DNA from: a virus
IMG/VR virus record: IMGVR_UViG_3300003322_000128
Coordinates: 1 to 64,000 of that record
Direction: 5' to 3' (one strand)
DNA: 64,000 bases
In this document: positions 21,533 to 28,343 of the stretch, one piece after another
Position numbering within the stretch: position 1 is the stretch's first letter
Layout of the letters: the number at the start of each line of letters is the position of its first letter
Notes under the pieces: model-generated
What the model was told of the DNA's origin: nothing
The model's input: the letters and a program-made list of their open reading frames with translations, nothing else
Databases searched by the model: none
Made by a program: the position numbers and the translations under genes

Positions 21533-21553
21533 GCCCCATTCAGGGGCAAGCTT
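21533..21553 (+). promoter_or_regulatory. Stem-loop/AAGCTT intergenic element
   Basis: GCCCC/GGGGC (21533-21547), AAGCTT at 21548-21553. A perfect 12-bp palindrome CACGCATGCGTG (21569-21580) follows, possibly an operator. Confidence 0.82.
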
Positions 21554-21610
21554 GAATGTATATATGAACACGCATGCGTGATACCATACTTCGGTTGAGG
21601 AATCAAGAGG

Positions 21611-21639
21611 TTGACATCTTCCCTCTGCTCCCGTAGTGT
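21611..21639 (+). promoter_or_regulatory. Promoter, distal of a tandem pair
   Basis: TTGACA (21611-21616), 17-bp spacer, TAGTGT (21634-21639). Confidence 0.65.
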
Positions 21640-21676
21640 CTGACCCATCGAAGCAACCCGCCCAAAAAATTGGGGG

Positions 21677-21705
21677 TTGACAGCAAGAGACAAGACAGCT
21701 AAAGT
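21677..21705 (+). promoter_or_regulatory. Promoter, proximal of a tandem pair
   Basis: TTGACA (21677-21682), 17-bp spacer, TAAAGT (21700-21705), 30 nt before the gene at 21735. Confidence 0.75.
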
Positions 21706-21734
21706 AGGACTCAAGAAACCAACAGGAGGTCAAA

Positions 21735-22088
21735 ATGAAGGTGTCCGTTCGATTCAACAAGAGCACGGTTAAGAAGACCTCTCGCTCTAAGGTTGGCGGG
21801 ATTGTTGTCAAGCGTCTCGGCAAGGTTCGTGACACCCACGTTGCCGGAACTGTTGTGCTTAAGAAGGTGCATTTTGGCCGGACTCTCCTTGGTGAGGTGA
21901 TTGAGGAGACCGACAACATCTTGACCCCCCGTGCTGAGGATGGTATGTTTTCTCGTGCGGTGAAGAACTGGAATCGTGCTCGGTTCATCGGCTCTCTTGG
22001 TGGATACTACAACACCAGGACTGGTGAGCGTGTGATGGATGCCGAGTATGTTTACATGGCTGGTTCTGACATTTACTACACTGACTGA
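21735..22088 (+). CDS. Basic hypothetical protein, 117 aa
   Basis: The N-terminal 30 residues are strongly basic (RFNKSTVKKTSRSKVGG), the rest beta-rich with conserved-looking aromatic residues. Tandem promoters and an AGGAGG site suggest high expression together with the Lsr2-like gene. It may bind DNA. Confidence 0.75.
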   Translation: MKVSVRFNKSTVKKTSRSKVGGIVVKRLGKVRDTHVAGTVVLKKVHFGRTLLGEVIEETDNILTPRAEDGMFSRAVKNWNRARFIGSLGGYYNTRTGERVMDAEYVYMAGSDIYYTD

Positions 22089-22102
22089 AAAGGAATAGTT
22101 AA

Positions 22103-22684
22103 ATGGCTACGGAGCGTGAATACCTTATTAGCATCGGTCTCGCTAAGGAAGGACGCGGGCGGTTTTCTTCTGAAGCTAAGGCTGCTTTGGAAAAGGCTAA
22201 GTCTGAGGGTATGGTTTTTGACCTGACCCCGGCTGAAATTGCTAAGCTGGAAAGGCAGAATAGGACAAAGAGGGTCAAGGAAGTTTCTCCTAAGCCTGTG
22301 AGTGTCCGTCGCCCCACTCAGGATGAATACGACGTCAAGGCTGTTCGTGCATGGGGTGAGCAGACTGGGGCTATCGAAAAGGGAAAGCGCGGTAAGCTTT
22401 CTACAGCTCTTATCAACGCCTACCTTGCATCTAACAAGGTTGAAAAGAAGGTGGCCGTTAAGAAGTCTGCTGTAAAGAGGTCTATTGTCAGGTCTGAGAC
22501 GGTTGGTTATACTTTTGCCAAGCGTAAGGATACTGACCCGGCATTCATTTCGGAGCCGCTGGTTGCCGTGATGACTTGCGGGAAGTGCTCTCGTGGGGTA
22601 TCCTACTGTGGATGCCAGGATGGTCCGGTTGCCCCAAGTTATCTTGGTGGTCAGCCTCTGATGTTGACCCGCCCGGTTAAGTAG
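22103..22684 (+). CDS. Lsr2-like DNA-binding protein with zinc motif, 193 aa
   Basis: Residues 76-105 (VRAWGEQTGAIEKGKRGKLS then LINAYLASNK) match the Lsr2 C-terminal DNA-binding module, in which an RGR-type turn inserts into the AT minor groove. An N-terminal segment (YLISIGLAKEGRGRFSSEAKAAL) repeats the same helix-turn-helix pattern. A Cys cluster (TCGKCSRGVSYCGC) follows near 172-185. Phage Lsr2-like proteins may silence or protect AT-rich DNA in a GC-rich host. Confidence 0.75.
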   Translation: MATEREYLISIGLAKEGRGRFSSEAKAALEKAKSEGMVFDLTPAEIAKLERQNRTKRVKEVSPKPVSVRRPTQDEYDVKAVRAWGEQTGAIEKGKRGKLSTALINAYLASNKVEKKVAVKKSAVKRSIVRSETVGYTFAKRKDTDPAFISEPLVAVMTCGKCSRGVSYCGCQDGPVAPSYLGGQPLMLTRPVK

Positions 22685-22693
22685 GGTAACGTT

Positions 22694-22718
22694 GTTGGGG
22701 AGGATAAACCTCCCCAAC
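22694..22718 (+). promoter_or_regulatory. Intergenic hairpin without AAGCTT
   Basis: GTTGGGGAGG (22694-22703) pairs with CCTCCCCAAC (22709-22718). It occupies the usual place of the stem-loop family but lacks AAGCTT and a T tract. Confidence 0.65.
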
Positions 22719-22730
22719 TGAGAGGAAAAA

Positions 22731-23057
22731 ATGTACGGAGACAATTCATATCGGCCGGATTATCCTGGTGCTAGGCTGACGAATCACCAGCACCGTGGAA
22801 ATAGGCGCGATAATGCTGCGATTAACAAGCTTCTTGACTCCATTACCAATGTGGATAGCAATGTCATTCAGTTGGCTAATGCTATGGTAAATACTGCTAG
22901 TCCAGGAGTTCGCGGTAGGCTTATGGATTTGGCAATTGCCATTATCTTTGCCGAAGCAGATGCATACGTTTATCAGAATGATGATTCTGATGGACCGAAG
23001 AACGCCATGGTTTTGGTTGACACTATGAACCAGTTTGGCATCCAACTGAAGCCTTGA
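22731..23057 (+). CDS. Hypothetical protein, 108 aa
   Basis: The N-terminus is Asn/Arg/Tyr-rich and probably flexible; residues 28-105 are helical (INKLLDSITNVDSNVIQLA...). GAGAGG precedes the ATG. Function unknown. Confidence 0.72.
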   Translation: MYGDNSYRPDYPGARLTNHQHRGNRRDNAAINKLLDSITNVDSNVIQLANAMVNTASPGVRGRLMDLAIAIIFAEADAYVYQNDDSDGPKNAMVLVDTMNQFGIQLKP

Positions 23058-23082
23058 CAGGCACCGAAGCACCTGCTAGTCT
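23054..23082 (+). promoter_or_regulatory. Promoter
   Basis: TTGACA (23054-23059) overlaps the upstream stop; 17-bp spacer, TAGTCT (23077-23082). It drives the DUF932 gene. Confidence 0.75.
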
Positions 23083-23120
23083 TTAATCAATCAAGCAAGA
23101 CAAACCGAGGAGAAAAAATC

Positions 23121-24134
23121 ATGGTTGCTGCTGTTGAGACCTACAAGGATATGGCTGCATTTGCTTCCCTCCGTGAGGAAGCTTGGCATGGACTTGGTAC
23201 GGTGTTTGACAAGCCGGTCACCACGTCTGAGATGTTGGACCTTGCTCACCTTTCTAACTGGAATCTTCGTATGGTTCCACTGGACATCGATGGTGAGTAT
23301 TCTGACCGTATCGAGTACAAGATTCTTCGCGACAATCCGTTCATGAAGCGCGTTGACCGTCTTGGAATTGTTGGGCGGCGCTATAAGCTTTTCCCGAACG
23401 AAGAGCTTTTCGCCTTCGGTGACAATCTGACCAATCAGAGGCGCCGGTGGGAAACGGCTGGTAGCCTTGATGGTGGCCGAACGGTATTTGCAACTCTTGC
23501 CGATACGGAAGACATTGTTCTTGACCCGAATGGCGCAGGAGATATCATTAAGAAGTATCTTCTTCTGAAGTCTTCTCACGATGGTTCTGGCAAGATTGTT
23601 GCCAAGCGTATCAACACCCGTGTTGTTTGCAAGAATACTCTGAACATTGGTCTGAAGGAGAATGGCGCGGAATTCAGCATTCGTCACACTCAGAAGCTGG
23701 AAGGCCGTCTTGCTGAGGCTAAGTTGGCTCTAGGGTTTGCTGAGGATTACGATGAAGAGTTTGAGGCTGCCATGCAGACTCTTTACGCCAAGGATATGAC
23801 CATGGTGGAATTCGAGCGGATTGTTCTGGCCGAATTCCCTGAGCCGGATGCCGAAAAGGCTGGGGCTTACACTCGGTGGGAAAACAAGATTGATACTATT
23901 CTGGATGTCTGGGGAGACTCTACCAAGTCTGTCACTGACCTTCCGAATAACGCCTACCGTGGTCTTCAGGTTCTGACTGAGCACAACCAGTGGTTCCGTA
24001 ACCTGCGAAATGAAGAGGGAACGGATACTCCGAATCTGGAGAACTTCCATGCTGCTGGAATGGGTATGGAGGCAAAGACGAATGAGTTCCGGACCCGGGT
24101 CTTCGGCCGGATGATGGAATTCGCAACTGCCTAA
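23121..24134 (+). CDS. DUF932 / phage-plasmid-like protein, 337 aa
   Basis: The family (TIGR03299-like) signature is seen: EEAWHGLGTVF near the N-terminus, then RRYKLFPNEELFAF, the VKRINTRVVCKNTL segment (KRINTRVVCKNTLN) and a late WGDSTK. Members are common on actinobacterial plasmids and phages, where their role is unknown. It has its own promoter and GAGGAG site, which points to a major early product. Confidence 0.87.
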   Translation: MVAAVETYKDMAAFASLREEAWHGLGTVFDKPVTTSEMLDLAHLSNWNLRMVPLDIDGEYSDRIEYKILRDNPFMKRVDRLGIVGRRYKLFPNEELFAFGDNLTNQRRRWETAGSLDGGRTVFATLADTEDIVLDPNGAGDIIKKYLLLKSSHDGSGKIVAKRINTRVVCKNTLNIGLKENGAEFSIRHTQKLEGRLAEAKLALGFAEDYDEEFEAAMQTLYAKDMTMVEFERIVLAEFPEPDAEKAGAYTRWENKIDTILDVWGDSTKSVTDLPNNAYRGLQVLTEHNQWFRNLRNEEGTDTPNLENFHAAGMGMEAKTNEFRTRVFGRMMEFATA

Positions 24135-24144
24135 TCTGTGAATA

Positions 24145-24182
24145 GAGGGGCTATCTCATAAACGGGATAGCCCCTCAAGCTT
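24145..24182 (+). promoter_or_regulatory. Stem-loop/AAGCTT intergenic element
   Basis: An 11-bp stem GAGGGGCTATC/GATAGCCCCTC (24145-24176), AAGCTT at 24177-24182. TATAAT lies at 24191-24196 but no -35 is at the right distance. Confidence 0.87.
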
Positions 24183-24210
24183 TTGTATTGTATAATGAGG
24201 AGATAAAGCG

Positions 24211-24375
24211 ATGGCAGAGTTTCTGCTTTCTGTAGTTGGGAGTGCAGTAATTGCCGGGGTTATTGAGGCAATTGCATTCATGACTGGCCATGACCCGAAT
24301 TACTTCGTTGTCTGGCTTTTTGTATTCCTTGCATGGTGGGGTATCTTCCTGATTGATGCAGACCTTGACTTTTAG
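24211..24375 (+). CDS. Two-TM membrane protein, 54 aa
   Basis: Hydrophobic segments at 4-24 and 33-49 around a polar loop (TGHDPNY). GAGGAGATAAAGCG precedes the ATG. Function unknown. Confidence 0.66.
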   Translation: MAEFLLSVVGSAVIAGVIEAIAFMTGHDPNYFVVWLFVFLAWWGIFLIDADLDF

Positions 24376-24383
24376 GAATACAT

Positions 24384-24405
24384 GGGGAAGTAATTCCCCA
24401 AGCTT
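24384..24405 (+). promoter_or_regulatory. Stem-loop/AAGCTT intergenic element
   Basis: GGGGAA/TTCCCC with GTAA loop (24384-24399), AAGCTT at 24400-24405, then GAAGGAGG. Confidence 0.85.
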
Positions 24406-24414
24406 GAAGGAGGA

Positions 24415-24753
24415 ATGAAATTGAAACTGCCAATGTTCACCAAAGCTTTGGAGACAAAGGTAATCGAAGAAAGGGTATTCGTTGACCTAGAGCATCTAGT
24501 TCAGCTATTGTTTGATATCTCGAATGAAACATCTATTGCAGCAACTAAGAACAGGGACCCGGCATTGGGTGCCATGACTCTTGGTGTGACGACCATCGGA
24601 CAGGCTCTAGATGGGGCTCTGACAGCCCACAAGGAAGCCAACGGACTTACGGAGCAACCGAAGCCTTGTGGAGTCTCACGGCCACACCCTAGCCATTTGA
24701 GGATGCTGGACCGTAAGAGGGTTCGTTGTCCTGGTGTTGACCAGCCTGATTAA
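24415..24753 (+). CDS. Hypothetical protein, 112 aa
   Basis: Helical centre (EHLVQLLFDISNETSIAATK) and a basic, Cys/His-containing tail (CGVSRPHPSHL, RKRVRCPG). The ATG at 24415 follows GAAGGAGG. The next promoter's -35 lies within its 3' end. Confidence 0.72.
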   Translation: MKLKLPMFTKALETKVIEERVFVDLEHLVQLLFDISNETSIAATKNRDPALGAMTLGVTTIGQALDGALTAHKEANGLTEQPKPCGVSRPHPSHLRMLDRKRVRCPGVDQPD

Positions 24754-24765
24754 ACATGCTACACT
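24737..24765 (+). promoter_or_regulatory. Promoter of a structured leader
   Basis: TTGACC (24737-24742), 17-bp spacer, TACACT (24760-24765). The transcript would begin near 24772 and carry about 145 untranslated bases. Confidence 0.75.
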
Positions 24766-24810
24766 AGATACATTCGTTAGGTTGAATAACCAACGCCTTT
24801 CTTTCAAATA

Positions 24811-24879
24811 GATTCCGGTACTCCTATCAGTCTAATCAGGCAAGGAGCTAAGCAACAAGTCGGCTGTTGTGCCGGAATC
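24811..24879 (+). ncRNA. Three-way-junction RNA leader
   Basis: GATTCCGG (24811-24818) closes with CCGGAATC (24872-24879). Inside are two further stems: CTCCT/AGGAG and CAACA/TGTTG. An upstream hairpin (AGGTTG/ACCAAC-type) precedes it. The fold sits between a good promoter and an AAGGAGG site, as a riboswitch or protein-binding leader would. No known class is recognised. Confidence 0.55.
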
Positions 24880-24915
24880 TCTTCATATCAGCAAACATAA
24901 ACAAGGAGGATTAAC

Positions 24916-25041
24916 ATGCCTACGGTTTACGATTACGATGACGAGACTGGTGACTTCAAGGTCATTGATGAGCCAGAGCAGCGTACTTTTGTTGATTCTA
25001 GCTTTGATTTTGACCCTTATAGTTACATTGAGAACAAGTAA
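24916..25041 (+). CDS. Acidic peptide, 41 aa
   Basis: Asp/Tyr-rich (YDYDDETGDFKV; FDFDPYSY), no basic or membrane segment. AAGGAGGATTAAC precedes the ATG. It lies under the structured leader, so it may be the regulated product. Function unknown; DNA mimicry would fit the composition but is speculation. Confidence 0.62.
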   Translation: MPTVYDYDDETGDFKVIDEPEQRTFVDSSFDFDPYSYIENK

Positions 25042-25052
25042 AAGGAAATACA

Positions 25053-25277
25053 TTGGCTATTGTTAAGGTAAGCACCACTCAGCGGAATGCGTCTGTTGTT
25101 AATGTTCAGGCTTGTGTGTTTGGTGTAGAGTCTGAAATTCTTCAAGCAACTGACCCTAAGAATATCATTATTGAATTGATGGGTGCTCCGGAAAAGATTG
25201 CTCAAATTGTTGGCCGAACGGGTTCCCGAATTGTGGCACAGGTTGACCGTATGCCACGGGACATGAACGCAGAGTAA
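25053..25277 (+). CDS. Hypothetical protein, 74 aa
   Basis: TTG start with AAAAGGAAATACA upstream. Alpha/beta pattern (VNVQACVFGVE; NIIIELMGAPEKIAQIVGR). It is followed by a promoter-type stem-loop. Family unknown. Confidence 0.66.
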   Translation: MAIVKVSTTQRNASVVNVQACVFGVESEILQATDPKNIIIELMGAPEKIAQIVGRTGSRIVAQVDRMPRDMNAE

Positions 25278-25283
25278 TCTTCT

Positions 25284-25320
25284 GGTGGGGCTTGACAGCC
25301 TCACCAAGCTTAGGTAGGGT
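25284..25320 (+). promoter_or_regulatory. Stem-loop/AAGCTT element that is a promoter
   Basis: GGTGGGGC/GCCTCACC (25284-25305) with TTGACA in the loop (25292-25297), AAGCTT (25306-25311), TAGGGT (25315-25320) at 17 bp. Confidence 0.82.
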
Positions 25321-25354
25321 TCTCTCAAGAAGCCCGGAAGAAAGGCAAGGAAAA

Positions 25355-26020
25355 ATGGCTGACCCTAACTCACTTGATGGAGTGTTCGAGAGCTGGAAGG
25401 GAATCTGCTGGATTTGCGATAAGCGAGTCAAGCGAACTGTAGCCAGTCGGGACCACATCATTCCAAAGTCTCATGGTGGACCTAACCATGCGGCCAACTA
25501 CGCTCTTGCTCACAAGATTTGCAATGAGCGGCGGGGTAATGATACACACCTTCCTAGTGTTACTGAGGCACTTCGCATTCTGAACATTTGCCAGAATGAC
25601 ATTTGTGGCCGGTGTGGAATTGAAAAGCAGAACTGTGGTATGATTCTGTTGGTTCAGAAGGGAACATCCCGCTGGATTTTGACAGCAGTGTGCCTGATGT
25701 GTAAGCTTATGGACCAGACAGCTTCGGATGAAGAGCGATTTTCATCTATTCCATTTCAAAAGAAGAGGATTGAGAGAGTTTCTATGGATGACATGTCTGT
25801 TGTTGACACCCTGACTCCTGCTCAGCTTGAAGAGGGCGACTATGTTCTTTTCCGGGCCGGAAAGAAGGAGCACATGGGAGTCGTATCCAGTCTTCCCACC
25901 GATAATGGGACTTTCTTTTCTGTGGAAATTCATGATGATGAGCGTGACGAGAAGGTTGTTTACAATCTGAGTGTTGACGCTGAAATTAGCCTTCTGATGT
26001 ATACTCAGATGGCTGTTTGA
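25355..26020 (+). CDS. HNH endonuclease with C-terminal domain, 221 aa
   Basis: The HNH core is CWICDKRV, SRDHIIPKSHGGPNHAANY and AHKICNERRGN, in the order of McrA-type HNH enzymes. A second Cys set (CGRCGIEKQNC, CLMC) follows, then a beta-rich C-terminal domain (EEGDYVLFRAGKKEHMGVV). Such enzymes may cut host DNA or act in phage DNA processing. It has its own promoter. Confidence 0.87.
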   Translation: MADPNSLDGVFESWKGICWICDKRVKRTVASRDHIIPKSHGGPNHAANYALAHKICNERRGNDTHLPSVTEALRILNICQNDICGRCGIEKQNCGMILLVQKGTSRWILTAVCLMCKLMDQTASDEERFSSIPFQKKRIERVSMDDMSVVDTLTPAQLEEGDYVLFRAGKKEHMGVVSSLPTDNGTFFSVEIHDDERDEKVVYNLSVDAEISLLMYTQMAV

Positions 26021-26026
26021 TAAATT

Positions 26027-26059
26027 GGGCCGGGTTGCAAATCAACCCGGCCCAAGCTT
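26027..26059 (+). promoter_or_regulatory. Stem-loop/AAGCTT intergenic element
   Basis: A 10-bp stem GGGCCGGGTT/AACCCGGCCC (26027-26053), AAGCTT at 26054-26059, then TTTAAGGAG. Confidence 0.87.
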
Positions 26060-26074
26060 ATTTAAGGAGATGCA

Positions 26075-26182
26075 ATGCGAATCATTGAATGGCTTTTCAA
26101 GCTGGTAATTTACACCACCTGTGGTGTTCTTGGCGGCGTGGTAGGTTTCTGGGGTTCAGTGTGGATTGTGTCACACATGTGA
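26075..26182 (+). CDS. One-TM peptide, 35 aa
   Basis: A single hydrophobic segment (LVIYTTCGVLGGVVGFWGSVWIV). AAGGAGATGCA precedes the ATG. Size and layout fit a small membrane modulator; function unknown. Confidence 0.6.
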   Translation: MRIIEWLFKLVIYTTCGVLGGVVGFWGSVWIVSHM

Positions 26183-26191
26183 CCACATCAC

Positions 26192-26224
26192 GGGGTTGAC
26201 GTTCAACCCCAAGCTTGTTAGACT
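26192..26224 (+). promoter_or_regulatory. Stem-loop/AAGCTT element that is a promoter
   Basis: GGGGTT/AACCCC (26192-26210), TTGACG (26196-26201) overlapping the left arm, AAGCTT (26211-26216), TAGACT (26219-26224) at 17 bp. Confidence 0.82.
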
Positions 26225-26247
26225 TGCACCAACGAATGGAGGTAAAG

Positions 26248-26667
26248 ATGGAATCCACTAATGGAATGAAGCTTATTTTTACACGGCATGCAGAGGAGCA
26301 GATTCAGGCTAAGGGATTCGACAAGGATTTGATTGTCTCTGAATTCCCGAATGTGACCGAAGACAAGATTTCTCCGAATAAGAAGTTTGAGGGGCAGTTC
26401 CGAGTAGTTGTGGGAGATGTCTGCCTTGTCGGTGCTCCAATGTACGGCATGTTTAGGGTGTTTACTTTGTATGAGGATGGTGTGATGACACCCCCTCGCC
26501 CTGACCAACTCAATACTATTGAGGGCCAGCGGTATGCTCACCTGTATGAGAAGATGCAGCGTGAGAAGAATCGTACGGCAAACAATGGGAATATGAAGCG
26601 GAAGAATGAATACTGGCCGCGAGTTCATGAGCGTCGTAGTGAGATTGGTCACAGGCTCATAAAGTAA
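26248..26667 (+). CDS. DUF4258/RelE-like N-terminus protein, 139 aa
   Basis: The opening MKLIFTRHAEEQIQAKGFDKDLI matches the TrHAxxRixxRgi start of DUF4258-type RelE/BrnT-fold proteins, followed by beta strands (FRVVVGDVCLVG, FRVFTLYEDGVM). A basic helical tail extends it. A nuclease function is possible, but no antitoxin is evident. GGAGGTAAAG precedes the ATG. Confidence 0.66.
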   Translation: MESTNGMKLIFTRHAEEQIQAKGFDKDLIVSEFPNVTEDKISPNKKFEGQFRVVVGDVCLVGAPMYGMFRVFTLYEDGVMTPPRPDQLNTIEGQRYAHLYEKMQREKNRTANNGNMKRKNEYWPRVHERRSEIGHRLIK

Positions 26668-26695
26668 TTGTAAGTATGGTACCCTAGTGAAATCC

Positions 26696-26717
26696 GTTAC
26701 CCCAGAAATGGGGTAAC
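26696..26717 (+). promoter_or_regulatory. Intergenic hairpin without AAGCTT
   Basis: GTTACCCC (26696-26703) pairs with GGGGTAAC (26710-26717), 28 nt before the NlpC/P60 gene. Confidence 0.65.
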
Positions 26718-26745
26718 GCGCACTAAACTTAGGAGATATTTTAAT

Positions 26746-27213
26746 ATGTATAAGAAGACTGCGGTAGTCGGAAGTCTGATTGCCTCAACACTGGTAATGG
26801 CTGTTCCGGGAAATGCGGAAGCCGCCACAATTCAGAGTAAGGCAGTAACCGTTGCAAAGGGCAAGATTGGTTCCCCATATAAGTGGGGTGCTAAGGGCCC
26901 AAGCAAGTTCGATTGCTCAGGTCTGACATGGTATTCCTTCAAGCAGGCTGGTAAGAATTGGAAGTATAAGCCTACTAACGGAATGCGAAAGTATCAGACA
27001 AAGGATATTACAGTCAATGAACGTAAGCCTGGTGACCTTATCTTTTTCAGGCGCAAGGGTTCATCTGATTGGAGCCATGTTGGAATCTACGTTGGTAGTG
27101 GATACATGGTGAATGCGGTAAATGGTAACACGTATAAGGGTGTTCGCAAGGGTAAGGTAAAGGATGGCTATTGGAACAAGTATTACGTCATCGATTACCG
27201 CCGCGTAAAGTAA
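26746..27213 (+). CDS. Secreted NlpC/P60 peptidase, 155 aa
   Basis: A signal peptide (KKTAVVGSLIASTLVMAVPGNAEAA, cut near residue 27) precedes a minimal NlpC/P60 domain. The catalytic cysteine is in FDCSGL, the histidine in WSHVGIYVG, with a following VNAV strand. It should cleave peptidoglycan stem peptides outside the membrane. Because it is exported by Sec during infection and lies far from the endolysin, it may act in wall remodelling or superinfection control. Confidence 0.9.
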   Translation: MYKKTAVVGSLIASTLVMAVPGNAEAATIQSKAVTVAKGKIGSPYKWGAKGPSKFDCSGLTWYSFKQAGKNWKYKPTNGMRKYQTKDITVNERKPGDLIFFRRKGSSDWSHVGIYVGSGYMVNAVNGNTYKGVRKGKVKDGYWNKYYVIDYRRVK

Positions 27214-27233
27214 GACCTCAAAATCAGAAATAC

Positions 27234-27266
27234 GCGGGGTGTTTTCCCTTGACACCCCGCAAGCTA
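27234..27266 (+). promoter_or_regulatory. Stem-loop/AAGCTA intergenic element
   Basis: GCGGGGTGT/ACACCCCGC (27234-27260) with TTGACA overlapping the right arm, AAGCTA at 27261-27266. The next ATG overlaps the last base. Confidence 0.78.
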
Positions 27267-27445
27267 TGAACAACCTAATTATTGCAGGAATCGCATCCTT
27301 TGTCATGGCATTTGTTTGCCTGATGGCTTCTACAATTCTAGAGGGGTTCGAAATGTTTGCTGCCGGATTTTTTGCGGCGGCTGTGTATTGGATACTTGCA
27401 GGCATGTTGCCCGATGGTGTTGACAGCCCCGAAGCAAGCGAGTAG
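27266..27445 (+). CDS. Two-TM membrane protein, 59 aa
   Basis: Hydrophobic segments at about 3-22 and 30-48, acidic end. ATG at 27266 is preferred though it lacks a ribosome binding site; a GTG at 27239 inside the hairpin is the alternative. Function unknown. Confidence 0.58.
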   Translation: MNNLIIAGIASFVMAFVCLMASTILEGFEMFAAGFFAAAVYWILAGMLPDGVDSPEASE

Positions 27446-27464
27446 GGTAGTAACCAGAAAGCTT
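27420..27464 (+). promoter_or_regulatory. Promoter plus AAGCTT
   Basis: TTGACA (27420-27425), 17-bp spacer, TAGGGT (27443-27448), the same -10 as at 25315. AAGCTT (27459-27464) follows without a stem. Confidence 0.72.
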
Positions 27465-27481
27465 CAATTTGAGGAGAAAAA

Positions 27482-27724
27482 ATGTATCACAAGATTGCCG
27501 CTAGGAAGTCACTCGCTGCACTGGCTAACTTCTTTATCTGTGCGGTAAATGCCTCACTTGCATGGGTTTCCTACAATGCAGGAAGCTCATTGTATGGAGT
27601 GAACATCATTTTCAGCATCTTCAGCGCAATTCTTGCCCTTGGTAACTTTTTCGGTTACCTTGATGCCAAGGATAGGGCGAATGCCGAAGACATGTACAAT
27701 GAGGTTTACGGACGTCGTCGTTAG
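27482..27724 (+). CDS. Two-TM membrane protein, 80 aa
   Basis: Hydrophobic segments at about 10-32 and 38-58, then a charged C-terminus (DAKDRANAEDMYNEVYGRRR). GAGGAGAAAA precedes the ATG. Function unknown. Confidence 0.72.
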   Translation: MYHKIAARKSLAALANFFICAVNASLAWVSYNAGSSLYGVNIIFSIFSAILALGNFFGYLDAKDRANAEDMYNEVYGRRR

Positions 27725-27731
27725 CAATACC

Positions 27732-27751
27732 GGCCCGAAAGGGCCAAGCTT
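27732..27751 (+). promoter_or_regulatory. Stem-loop/AAGCTT intergenic element
   Basis: GGCCC/GGGCC with GAAA tetraloop (27732-27745), AAGCTT at 27746-27751. Confidence 0.85.
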
Positions 27752-27768
27752 TCTGAATAGGAGAAGAA

Positions 27769-27996
27769 ATGCCTAAGGAAACTGTCAAGTACGAAGTCGA
27801 GCGGATTCCTAATGGAATGTACCGCAGTTCTATCACTCGTAAGCTAGATGGTGAGTGGAAGGAAATGCATCGCGAGATTACCCACACAATGTGGGGCGGA
27901 AAGTCTCATTGTAAGCGCTGGATTAAGAAGTGGGCTAACGGAAACTACCGGCAGCACAGCTATATGAACCTTGTGACTGTTGACCGTAAGTGGTAA
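27769..27996 (+). CDS. Basic hypothetical protein, 75 aa
   Basis: Basic and Trp-rich (MWGGKSHCKRWIKKWANGNYRQHSY) with an N-terminal beta part. AGGAGAAGAA precedes the ATG. It may bind nucleic acid; family unknown. Confidence 0.7.
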   Translation: MPKETVKYEVERIPNGMYRSSITRKLDGEWKEMHREITHTMWGGKSHCKRWIKKWANGNYRQHSYMNLVTVDRKW

Positions 27997-28008
27997 ACTG
28001 GCAACATC

Positions 28009-28030
28009 GCCCCAGAGATGGGGCAAGCTT
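28009..28030 (+). promoter_or_regulatory. Stem-loop/AAGCTT intergenic element
   Basis: GCCCC/GGGGC (28009-28024), 6-nt loop, AAGCTT at 28025-28030. Confidence 0.85.
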
Positions 28031-28053
28031 TCATAGAGACCAAGGAGAATGAA

Positions 28054-28272
28054 ATGTTTATTAATGACCCAAGCATTTTTCTCAAGGACGCTGAAGATGA
28101 AACTTACGTTGGAGTTGATAGGCAGTCTGGTGGATATCCTTACAGGGCTACTACCCTTAAGGAAGTGGAATTCTTTCCAACAGTGGAAGAGGCTGAAGAG
28201 TACGCTAACCACTGGCCTGGTAGATTCACCATTCATCGCCTTACCTCAATGAATTCAGAGCGGGTCAAGTAA
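28054..28272 (+). CDS. Hypothetical protein, 72 aa
   Basis: The ATG at 28054 follows CAAGGAGAATGAA. An alpha/beta protein with EVEFFPTVEEAEEYANHW, the strand-helix pattern shared with several other short proteins here. Function unknown. Confidence 0.68.
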   Translation: MFINDPSIFLKDAEDETYVGVDRQSGGYPYRATTLKEVEFFPTVEEAEEYANHWPGRFTIHRLTSMNSERVK

Positions 28273-28278
28273 AAATCC

Positions 28279-28301
28279 GCCCGGCTATGTCGGGCAAGCT
28301 T
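28279..28301 (+). promoter_or_regulatory. Stem-loop/AAGCTT intergenic element
   Basis: GCCCG/CGGGC (28279-28295), 7-nt loop, AAGCTT at 28296-28301. Confidence 0.85.
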
Positions 28302-28343
28302 TCCTTCTAGATGATAATTGGATATCAATACTAGGAGGACAAA

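Noticed and set aside
22076-22744. A 222-codon open frame on the - strand
   Set aside because: It lies antisense to the Lsr2-like gene, has no ribosome binding site and shows low-complexity composition caused by the codon bias of the + strand gene.
24191-24196. TATAAT before the two-TM gene at 24211
   Set aside because: No -35 hexamer at 16-18 bp; the site lies within an ordinary stem-loop/AAGCTT gap.
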